A stretch of 64,000 nucleotides of DNA, taken from DASRIA01 sp963724065 (GTDB lineage: Bacteria > Actinomycetota > Thermoleophilia > Solirubrobacterales > JBBDJG01). Positions 57,335 through 64,000 of the stretch are shown here, piece after piece. The notes under the pieces are model-generated. The model was not told where the DNA came from. It did no database searches and was given only the letters and a program-made list of their open reading frames with translations. Made by a program: the position numbers and the translations under genes. Within the stretch, counting starts at the first letter, position 1; the number at the start of each line of letters is the position of its first letter. The stretch spans positions 62,001 through 126,000 of the forward strand of contig CAVRTB010000004.1 in assembly GCA_963724065.1 (NCBI GenBank), given 5' to 3'.

Positions 57335-58291
57335 CTAAGGCTTGACCCGGGCGATCGTGGAGTCGGCGGAAAGGGTCACCCAGACGGCGCCCTCCCCGAC
57401 CGCGACGGAGGTCGGGTGCGTGCCGATGTCCAGCGACTCGGAGATCGTTTTGTCGCGGGGGTCGATCCGCTGGAGCGTGCCGTCGCTGGAGTTCGCGACC
57501 CAGACCGAGCCCGCGCCTGTCGCGAGGCCCAAGGGCGCACCACCGAGCTTTATCGCGGGATCCGCGCGGTTCGTGACGGGATCGATCCGGCTGAGCGACT
57601 GTTCGCTGACGTTCGTGACCCACACTCCGCCTTCTCCGACCGCGACATCGGCCGGCCCGTTGCCCACTTTCACGGTTGCCACGACGCGGTCGGATGCGGG
57701 GTCGATGCGCGACACGGTCCCGTCGCCGTAGTTCGCGACCCAAACCGCTCCCTGGCCGAATGCCACGCCCTCCGGAGCCCCGCCGACCCTGATCGGCCGG
57801 CCGACGACCTTGTTCGTGCGCATGTCGATGCGGCGCACGTTGCGCTCGACCGAGTCGGCCACCCATGCAGCGCCCGCACCGGTCGCGATTCCGGTCGGCG
57901 AGAGGCCCGGGATCACCGTCTTGGCGAGGCGGCCCGTGTTCGCGTCGACGCGCGCGACCCTCGAGCCCAGCCCCGCCGTCACCCACACTGCGCCGTCGCC
58001 GTACGCCACGTATCCGGGCGTCTCACCGACCTGCACCGGCTTGCCGCTGACCTCGAGTTTTCCGGGGTTCACGCGCACGAGCGTGCCACCGTCGGCGTTC
58101 GCGACCCAAACGCTCCCGTTGCCGATCACGATCGCCGCAGGGTTGGCGCCGACCTGGATCGTGTCGGTCTTCTCGGAACCGTCGCCGCCGCCGATCAGGA
58201 CCACGGCGATCACGGCCGCCGCGACGATCGCGAGGGCGAGCGCCACGAGCCTGCCGCGGGGTAGCCGTCTGCGTTGCGTCTCGGTCGACAT
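57335..58291 (-). CDS. Membrane-anchored YVTN-type beta-propeller protein
   Basis: 318 aa from ATG at 58291. Residues 1-12 are basic, 14-33 form one membrane helix (LVALALAIVAAAVIAVVLIG), then about seven blade repeats with a common core GxGSVWVANxxxGTLxRIDP spaced by ~42 residues (for example EGGVWVTNVSEQSLSRIDP). The propeller is probably outside the cell. Such NHL/YVTN-like repeats often bind proteins, but no ligand is known. It is followed at once by alkA. Confidence 0.85.
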   Translation of the reverse strand: MSTETQRRRLPRGRLVALALAIVAAAVIAVVLIGGGDGSEKTDTIQVGANPAAIVIGNGSVWVANADGGTLVRVNPGKLEVSGKPVQVGETPGYVAYGDGAVWVTAGLGSRVARVDANTGRLAKTVIPGLSPTGIATGAGAAWVADSVERNVRRIDMRTNKVVGRPIRVGGAPEGVAFGQGAVWVANYGDGTVSRIDPASDRVVATVKVGNGPADVAVGEGGVWVTNVSEQSLSRIDPVTNRADPAIKLGGAPLGLATGAGSVWVANSSDGTLQRIDPRDKTISESLDIGTHPTSVAVGEGAVWVTLSADSTIARVKP

Positions 58292-58418
58292 CGATCCTCG
58301 GTTCCCGCCGCGCGGGGGGCGGCAGCCTAGCACTGAACCCGGAAAGCCGCCCCGGGTCGTGTCTGTCTCATTTGGGGTTAGACTCCGCTCACTGCTCACT
58401 TGAAGTAGGGGGGATTCA

Positions 58419-59672
58419 ATGGGAGCCACCAAGCCGTCCGCAAGGCGTTCTTCGCACGTGTCGGTCGTCGGCATCGCACTTGTGGTGCTGGCGCTTCTCG
58501 CACCGCCGGCGAAGGCGGCGCCGGTCACGATCACGGGCCACGAGACACGTCTCGAGGTCAACACGTCGAACTTCGTGAAGATCCTCGCCGACGGCATCTT
58601 CATCACGGCGATTCCGCCCGCCCGACTCGAATTCGGGTCCGCCCCGGCCGCCGTGTTCCCGGTGACGGGAGGCCTGTTCGACGTCGAGAACACCCTGGCG
58701 GCCGTGACCCTCGGCGGCGGTCTGCGGCTCGAGAAGTCCAGCATCGGAATGACGGTCGACACGACCAACCTCACGATCCAGTGCACCGCGCTCACCGGCT
58801 GCAGGCTGCTCGGCACCGCGAGCCAGGTGCTGCCCAACGAGGTTGCGGAGATCGTCAACGTGGTCACGACCGACGACGAGGCGGGCACGATCACCCTCAC
58901 GGGCCGCGCGATCATCGGACAAGCGACCTCGATCGCGCTGAACACGCTTTTTCAGACGACGGTTTTCCAGCCCGGCTTCGAGTTCGGGATCATTCGCGCC
59001 ACGCTCACCTATGACGTCGCCACCCAAGCGGACGCGTACGTGCGCCCGAAGGGCGCGACGCCGACGCGCGTGTCGCTCGTCCCCGCCTACCAGGAATGCA
59101 TCGCTGCGAACCGCGAGCATGGGCCGCCCCTGGACAGCCCGTCGTGCAACCCGCCCGCTCAGTCTTCACCGAACGTGACGGTGGGTTCCCCGGATGCGAA
59201 CGGCGCCCCCGCGAACGCTGTCGCGTCCGCGCGCTATGGAGTCATCGTCGGCGCACCGGCGACTCCGGCGGACGAGGCCGACGTCTCGATCACGGTGAGT
59301 GCGACCGACATCCGCTCGAGCGGCGACCTGAGCGACTACGCCGGCGAGCTGCAGGCACAGGTGGCGGTGCGCATCACGGACCGCAACAACTCGGTGCTGC
59401 CACCCATCTTCCCCGACGACCAGCGTGGCACGGTGCAGGCCACGACTCTCTCCGTGACGGTGCCGTGCGCCGCGACGGCCAACTCGACCGTCGGTTCCAC
59501 GTGCGCGATCACCACGACGGCGGACACGCTCGTGCCCGGCACCGTGACCGAAGGAGACCGCTCCGTATGGGGATTCGATCGCGTGCGCCTGTTCGACGGC
59601 GGGCTCGACGAGGACGCGGACACGACTCCCGACAACATGCTGTTGGCGACGCAGGGAGTCTTCATTCCCTAA
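58419..59672 (+). CDS. Exported protein of unknown function (lineage-typical)
   Basis: 417 aa. Signal peptide (VVGIALVVLALLAPPAKAAP, cleavage near residue 34), then all-beta-looking low-charge sequence with two Cys (IQCTALTGCRLL) and a later segment YQECIAANREHGPPLDSPSC. The latter resembles a recurring motif in secreted proteins of Thermoleophilia that I recall without a named function. AGGGGGG stands upstream of ATG as ribosome-binding site. Ends TQGVFIP. Confidence 0.7.
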   Translation: MGATKPSARRSSHVSVVGIALVVLALLAPPAKAAPVTITGHETRLEVNTSNFVKILADGIFITAIPPARLEFGSAPAAVFPVTGGLFDVENTLAAVTLGGGLRLEKSSIGMTVDTTNLTIQCTALTGCRLLGTASQVLPNEVAEIVNVVTTDDEAGTITLTGRAIIGQATSIALNTLFQTTVFQPGFEFGIIRATLTYDVATQADAYVRPKGATPTRVSLVPAYQECIAANREHGPPLDSPSCNPPAQSSPNVTVGSPDANGAPANAVASARYGVIVGAPATPADEADVSITVSATDIRSSGDLSDYAGELQAQVAVRITDRNNSVLPPIFPDDQRGTVQATTLSVTVPCAATANSTVGSTCAITTTADTLVPGTVTEGDRSVWGFDRVRLFDGGLDEDADTTPDNMLLATQGVFIP

Positions 59673-59714
59673 GCGCAAAGGCGTGGCGCCGAGCGGGAGT
59701 ATCATCGGCCGCGC

Positions 59715-61457
59715 ATGGGGTTGGAGGATCAGCGTCGCGCCGTGCTGCTCGCCGTCGAGGTCGATGCGGAGACGCTCGACCGAATTTCAGTGGAGTTGCG
59801 GCAGCGCTACGGGACCGACTACGAGGTCAAGTGCGAGCGCTCGCCCGAGCGCGCGCGGGAGCTGCTGAAGAAGATGCGCGAGGACGGCGAGCGAGTGGCG
59901 CTCGTGCTCGCGAGCCAGTGGCTCGATCAGGACACCGGCGCTGAGTTGCTCGCTTATGTGAGGCACGTGCACCCGCGCGCGAAGCGCGGGCTGATGATCG
60001 AGTTCGGCGACTGGGGGATCCCGCGAACCTCTGAGGCCGTCCTCAGAGCGATGGCGCTGGGACACATCGATTACTACGTGCTCAAGCCCTGGGCCTCGCC
60101 GGACGAGTACTTCCACCGCACGATCACGGAGTTCCTGCACGAGTGGCGGCGGCATGCCGGATACGGCCGCTCGGAGGTCGAGGTCGTCGGTGAGCAGTGG
60201 TCGCCGAAGGTGCACGATCTGACCACGCTGCTGGCCCGCAACGGGTTCCCCCACGTGTTTCACCCGCGTGACAGCGACGAGGGCCGGCGCATCCTCGAGG
60301 AATGCGCATGCGAGAGCACGACCGAGCCCGTCGTCCGGATCCTCGGCAAGAAGGTCCTGGTGGGCCCTACGAAGGAGCAGCTCGCGAGCGCATACGGGGT
60401 GACGACCCGGCTCGACGGGGGATCGGACTTCGACGTGATCGTGGTCGGCGCCGGGCCGGCCGGCCTCGCCGCCGCGGTCGCCGCCTCCTCGGAGGGCCTT
60501 CGCACGCTCGTGATCGAGCGCGAGGCGATCGGCGGCCAAGCAGGCTCGAGCACGCTGATCCGCAACTATCCGGGCTTCTCCCGCGGGGTGAGCGGCGCCG
60601 AGCTCGCACAGCGCACCTACCAGCAGGCCTGGGTGTTCGGCACGAAGCTGCTGCTCACGCAGTCGGTGATCGGGTTGCAGCGCACGGGCGATCGCCATGT
60701 CGTGGAGTTGTCGGACGGGAGCCGCGCGACCGCGCACGCCGTGGTGCTCGCGACCGGCGTGTCATACAGACGCCTGGGCATACCCGAGCTGGAGGTCCTC
60801 AGTGGCGCCGGCGTGTTCTACGGAGCTTCCATCTCCGACGCCCAGGCCCTCACGGACAGGGAGGTCTACGTGGTGGGTGGGGGAAACTCCGCCGGCCAGG
60901 CGGCGATGCACCTGCGCCGCTTTGCCCGCCGCGTCTACCTGGTCGTCCGCGGACCGACCCTCGAGCTGACGATGTCGCAGTATCTGCGCGGCACGATCGA
61001 GGCGCATCCCGAGGACATCGAGGTGCTGCTCGGGACCCAGGTGGTCGGCGGCGGCGGCGAGGGCCGGCTGCAACACCTCGTTCTGCGCCGCGACGACGAC
61101 GCGCAGGACCGGACGGTCGAAGCGGCCGCGCTGTTCGTCATGATCGGCGCCCTGCCGCGCAGAAAGTGGTTCCCGGAGACGATCGAGCTCGACGAGTGGG
61201 GATACGTCAAGACCGGCCGCGACGCGATCGAGGCGAAGCGGGCGAGGAGCTTCCCCGACCCCACCCACGCGTTCGCCGAGTTCGAGACCTGCGTCCCCGG
61301 AGTGTTCGCCGTCGGCGACCTCAGGCACGGAGCCGTGAAGCGCGTGGCATCGGCCGTCGGCGAGGGCTCGGCGGTCGTGCGCCAGATCCTCGAGTACATC
61401 GAGCAAGGATCGGCCTCGCCGGCCCGCGGCGCGGCGGCTCCGGCTCGAGAGGCCTGA
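59715..61457 (+). CDS. Fused receiver-like domain and thioredoxin-reductase-like flavoprotein
   Basis: 580 aa. Residues 1-140 look like a response-regulator receiver (AVLLAVEVDAETLDRI, HIDYYVLKPWASPDEY with the Lys-Pro switch) but the position of the phosphoacceptor Asp reads LVLASQWLD, so phosphorylation is doubtful. Residues 140-230 resemble a glutaredoxin-like segment. The C-terminus is an FAD/NAD oxidoreductase (DVIVVGAGPAGLAAAVAASS; VYVVGGGNSAGQAAMHLRRF; GVFAVGDLRHGAVKR). The usual CxxC of thioredoxin reductase is absent: the site reads VFYGASISDAQAL. It may be a ferredoxin/NADP-type or sensor reductase. Confidence 0.85.
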   Translation: MGLEDQRRAVLLAVEVDAETLDRISVELRQRYGTDYEVKCERSPERARELLKKMREDGERVALVLASQWLDQDTGAELLAYVRHVHPRAKRGLMIEFGDWGIPRTSEAVLRAMALGHIDYYVLKPWASPDEYFHRTITEFLHEWRRHAGYGRSEVEVVGEQWSPKVHDLTTLLARNGFPHVFHPRDSDEGRRILEECACESTTEPVVRILGKKVLVGPTKEQLASAYGVTTRLDGGSDFDVIVVGAGPAGLAAAVAASSEGLRTLVIEREAIGGQAGSSTLIRNYPGFSRGVSGAELAQRTYQQAWVFGTKLLLTQSVIGLQRTGDRHVVELSDGSRATAHAVVLATGVSYRRLGIPELEVLSGAGVFYGASISDAQALTDREVYVVGGGNSAGQAAMHLRRFARRVYLVVRGPTLELTMSQYLRGTIEAHPEDIEVLLGTQVVGGGGEGRLQHLVLRRDDDAQDRTVEAAALFVMIGALPRRKWFPETIELDEWGYVKTGRDAIEAKRARSFPDPTHAFAEFETCVPGVFAVGDLRHGAVKRVASAVGEGSAVVRQILEYIEQGSASPARGAAAPAREA

Positions 61458-61471
61458 GCCGCCGCGCCCGC

Positions 61472-62785
61472 ATGTCACAGGAGCGAGAGCGCCACGTGCG
61501 GATCGAGGAGGTCACGTATCCGCCGATCCGCCACGAGCGACTCGTCGACCGCCATCTCGAGGAGCCGCGCCCGCACGCGGCCGAAGATCTCTACGCCTTC
61601 CGGATCACCGGGTGGGCGATCGGCAACCGCAGCCCGGTCGTGGGGGTCGAGGTCGCACAGCGTGGCGATGTGATCGCCGCCACCCCGGTCCACGCGCGGC
61701 CGGACATGCGCGATCGCATGCCCGATGCCGTCAACGCCGAGCAGAGCGGGATTCGCCTGAGCGTCAGCACGCTCGACCTGCCCTACCAATTCCGGATCGT
61801 CGTGCGAGCCGTGCTCGCCGACGAGACACGGTCGCCGGTCGCCGCGATCGCGGGCACTCGCGCACCGCTGCGCGGCGCGCCCGGGCCCGGGCCGGCACCG
61901 GTGCTGCTCTCGATGATCGGACGCAGCGGGTCGACCGCGCTCTCCACCCTCCTGAGCCACCACCCTGACGTAGCCGGCTACCGGCCCTGGGAGGCCGAGA
62001 CGCGAGTTGTGTCGTATTGGGCCGCCGTGCTGCGTGGCCTGGCCCGGCCGCAAAGCTACGCGCGGCAGATCCACGCGGATGAGATCACCGGCGACTGGTG
62101 GCTCGGGACGCGGCCGCCTTATCCCGAGCTCCCGGACGACGCTCGCGCGCTCAGCGCAGTGGGCCGGTCGGGGGTCGACGCGCTCGCGTCGTTTTGCAAC
62201 TCCCAGATCGGTCTCGTGACCGGCGGGCTCGCGGCGAGCGCCGGGAAGCCGGGCGCGCAGTCCTTCGTCGAGAAGAGCGAGCTGTCGACGCTGCGCTCGA
62301 CGGCCGAGGTGATGGAGGAGATCGACCCGCGCACGCGCGAGGTCCTGTTGATCCGCGATCCGCGCGACATGGCCTGCTCCATGCTGGCGTACGCCGAGAA
62401 GAAGGGAACCCGCGGCTTCGGCCCGGCAGGGGGGTCGATCGAGGACATGATCCGCTGGTTGAGCTTCAGAGGCACATCCGGCCTCGTCGACTACATGCAA
62501 AGGCGTGGCCGCCGGCTGCACGTCGTCCGCTACGAAGACCTCGTCGCCGATCCAGGCGAGACGCTCACCGCGGTGCTCAAGCACATCGGCGTGAGCGCGG
62601 GCCCGGACACCGTGGCGGTCATGCTCGAGAAGCACGCAGCGCAGGACGACCGCCGCGCAAACCACGCCACGACCGACTCGGCCGTCAGCTCCGTCGGGCG
62701 CTGGCGGCACGAGCTGACCGCCTCGCAGAAGGACCTCGCCGAGACGCTGTTCCGCCCCCACCTCGGCGCGCTCGGCTACGACTGA
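61472..62785 (+). CDS. Sulfotransferase-family protein with an N-terminal accessory domain
   Basis: 437 aa from ATG at 61472. The PAPS-binding loop is LLSMIGRSGSTALSTLLSHH near residue 145, and the 3'-phosphate motif is LLIRDPRDMACSML near residue 290, with HVVRYEDLVADPGETL later. The first 135 residues form a separate unknown beta-rich domain. It probably sulfates a glycan or lipid head group. It stands in the same direction as the flavoprotein, 14 nt after it, so they may be cotranscribed. Confidence 0.82.
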   Translation: MSQERERHVRIEEVTYPPIRHERLVDRHLEEPRPHAAEDLYAFRITGWAIGNRSPVVGVEVAQRGDVIAATPVHARPDMRDRMPDAVNAEQSGIRLSVSTLDLPYQFRIVVRAVLADETRSPVAAIAGTRAPLRGAPGPGPAPVLLSMIGRSGSTALSTLLSHHPDVAGYRPWEAETRVVSYWAAVLRGLARPQSYARQIHADEITGDWWLGTRPPYPELPDDARALSAVGRSGVDALASFCNSQIGLVTGGLAASAGKPGAQSFVEKSELSTLRSTAEVMEEIDPRTREVLLIRDPRDMACSMLAYAEKKGTRGFGPAGGSIEDMIRWLSFRGTSGLVDYMQRRGRRLHVVRYEDLVADPGETLTAVLKHIGVSAGPDTVAVMLEKHAAQDDRRANHATTDSAVSSVGRWRHELTASQKDLAETLFRPHLGALGYD

Positions 62786-64000
62786 TCACCTGCGCGAGAT
62801 TCGCTCGACCGACCTGACGCGGTCGGTCTTGCCGACCTTCGCCCGGTCGCGTCCGGGCCCGCCGAAGACGCGGTCGCGGCCGCCCCCGCGCGCGAACAGC
62901 AGGTCGTTGCCGGCATCCCCGTGCAATCTGTCGCGGCCCGACCCTCCGAAGATCCGGTCGCGCCCGCTCTGGCCGCGCAGCAGATCGTGGCCGGAGCCGC
63001 CCCTGATGCGATCGTTACCCTTGCCGCCCCAAAGGCGGTCGTTGCCGGCCCCCCCGCTGATCGTGTCGTTCCCGCCGAGCCCGCGGATGCGGTCGTTGCC
63101 GCCCAGGCCGCAGATGAAGTCGCGCCCCGGCGTCCCGTCGAGCCGGTCGTCCTCCGCCGTCCCCCGGATCGTGCACCGGCTGCGCACCGGGTGTCGCTTC
63201 AGCACGGGGGCCTTGGTCGGCACGAAGCCCGCGAGGCGGCCGTGACACGCGCCCGCGCCCGAGTCGGTGAACGTCTTGCCCGCCTCGGGCAGGAACCGCC
63301 ATTCGTAGCTCGTGGGACGCAGCGTCAGCGCGAGCACGCCGAACGTGTCGTTGTGACGTACCTCGCTGTTGGCCTTGAGCTTGCTCCAGCCCGTGAAGAA
63401 CACGCCCCCGGTCCCGACCACGAATGCCCTGATGCCTCGCACCGGATCGAGGTTGCCCGCCGGGTCCTGGGGGGCGAAGCGCTCGTAATCGTGCGCATCG
63501 CCGCTTAGGACGACGTCGGCACCGGCCCTGTGGAGCACGTCCCAGAAGGTCTGCGAGGCAAGCGAGTTGCCGCGGAAGCCGGAGTTGAACCGCGGGCTGT
63601 GCCAGTACGCGAGCGTGCACGACGTGCGATGCGCCGCGAGGTCGGACTGGAGCCAGCGCTCCTGGGGAGATCCCGGGGCACAGCCGTTCGCCGCGCCGCC
63701 GGGATCGACCTGGTCGCACGCGGTGTTGAGGGCGATCACGTGCCAGGCGCCCACGTCGAACGAGTAGTAGCCCTTGCCGCGCGGGCCCGCCGGGCCGTCG
63801 GCCCGGCCCTCGCCGTTGAAGTAGTCGAAGTAGCCGCGTGCGTTCGAGGTCGAGTACTCGTGGTTCCCCAGTGCGGGCCGGATGATCGGCTTCACCCGTC
63901 CCCACGTGCCGTCAAAGACCGCATTGAAGTCGTCGAGCGCTCCCACGTGGTACTGGGTGTCGCCGAGCGCGAGGACCGCTGAGAACCCGCCGCCGACAAG
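62786..64000 (-). CDS. Calcineurin-like phosphatase with RTX-type repeats, truncated at its N-terminus by the window edge
   Basis: At least 404 aa. Metallophosphatase motifs: LALGDTQYHVGALDDF at the edge, GNHEYST, a conserved LSGDAHDYERF, and an intervening YWHSPRFNSGF. From residue 265 the sequence turns into Gly-Asp repeats (GGLGGNDRIRGLGGNDTI, SGGAGNDRLWGGKGNDRI), the RTX calcium-binding nonapeptides. The last copies have Arg/His/Lys in place of Asn (GGSGRDRLHGDAG) and may not bind calcium. It should be exported, as RTX proteins work outside. The start is outside the window. The stop abuts the sulfotransferase gene. Confidence 0.88.
   Translation of the reverse strand, partial: LVGGGFSAVLALGDTQYHVGALDDFNAVFDGTWGRVKPIIRPALGNHEYSTSNARGYFDYFNGEGRADGPAGPRGKGYYSFDVGAWHVIALNTACDQVDPGGAANGCAPGSPQERWLQSDLAAHRTSCTLAYWHSPRFNSGFRGNSLASQTFWDVLHRAGADVVLSGDAHDYERFAPQDPAGNLDPVRGIRAFVVGTGGVFFTGWSKLKANSEVRHNDTFGVLALTLRPTSYEWRFLPEAGKTFTDSGAGACHGRLAGFVPTKAPVLKRHPVRSRCTIRGTAEDDRLDGTPGRDFICGLGGNDRIRGLGGNDTISGGAGNDRLWGGKGNDRIRGGSGHDLLRGQSGRDRIFGGSGRDRLHGDAGNDLLFARGGGRDRVFGGPGRDRAKVGKTDRVRSVERISRR

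Noticed and set aside
57335..58291. Blade repeats could be read as a tandem DNA repeat
   Set aside because: The periodicity is at protein level (about 42 residues per beta-propeller blade) and the DNA copies are too divergent to be a recent tandem array.
60302..62785. An 827-codon open frame on the plus strand
   Set aside because: Only its last 437 codons (from 61472) show protein-like sequence; the first part is an Arg/Pro-rich shadow of the flavoprotein gene.
1..64000. CRISPR arrays, prophage, restriction or toxin-antitoxin systems
   Set aside because: No regular spacer-repeat series was seen, and apart from the integrase remnant near 10.5 kb no phage or defence genes were recognised.

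Overview
The window is high-GC, densely coded bacterial DNA that looks like a member of the Actinomycetota. It most resembles the Thermoleophilia/Solirubrobacterales, although no 16S gene is present to fix this. Pointers are two secreted-protein types that I recall from that class (a beta-helix protein with a glycine/lysine-rich C-terminal domain, and a 417-aa exported protein with one internal Cys-Pro-rich segment), frequent GTG/TTG starts, many 4-bp ATGA/GTGA overlaps and several apparently leaderless genes. These lineage pointers are recollection and inference, not a search result.

Layout. 1-8.2 kb (minus strand): pyrimidine operon pyrR-pyrB-pyrC-(isochorismatase-like hydrolase)-carA-carB-pyrK, headed by a PyrR-binding hairpin that covers the pyrR ribosome-binding site. 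8.3-11.3 kb: RNase Z, an NTF2-like protein, and a small degenerate integration scar beside tRNA-Arg(CCG) with a tRNA 5' fragment, an integrase tail, repeats and a VOC protein. 11.3-19.2 kb: exported beta-helix protein, molybdopterin oxidoreductase, two tiny membrane proteins, a candidate small RNA, UspA-like and HAD proteins, Ku and a TlpA-like thioredoxin. 19.3-22.1 kb: CorA, then threonine synthase-like protein plus a MoaD/ThiS-like carrier under a SAM-I riboswitch. 22.2-26.1 kb: HIT protein, phosphomannomutase, metallo-beta-lactamase-fold protein and lipid kinase. 26.2-38.6 kb (minus): yebC-tetR-ruvCAB-(PAS/zinc ribbon)-secDF-(small membrane protein)-recJ-rel. 38.6-50.8 kb: divergent polyamine cluster, with ABC transporter potADBC plus an enolase-superfamily gene on the minus strand and aminotransferase, PucR regulator, saccharopine-dehydrogenase-like protein, alanine dehydrogenase and aldehyde dehydrogenase on the plus strand. 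50.9-58.3 kb: DUF1059 protein, FAH protein, a c-di-AMP riboswitch before an NlpC/P60-type hydrolase, M29 aminopeptidase, pdxT-pdxS, RpiR regulator, AlkA glycosylase and a beta-propeller protein. 58.4-64 kb: exported protein, response-regulator/thioredoxin-reductase fusion, sulfotransferase and a truncated calcineurin-like phosphatase with RTX-type repeats.

How the genes work together. The pyr operon makes UMP precursors and is probably translationally repressed by its own product PyrR. The polyamine cluster forms a coherent route: uptake by PotADBC, transamination to gamma-aminobutyraldehyde, oxidation to GABA, and recycling of the alanine by-product through alanine dehydrogenase. The most provocative signal is the SAM-repressed thrC-moaD pair. 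A SAM-OFF switch makes little sense for threonine synthesis but fits a protein-thiocarboxylate route to homocysteine.

Data quality. Three otherwise intact genes (pyrC, the molybdopterin oxidoreductase and potA), and perhaps a fourth tiny one, carry single-base frameshifts, mostly at or near G runs. Read the window as a draft or metagenomic assembly with probable indel errors.
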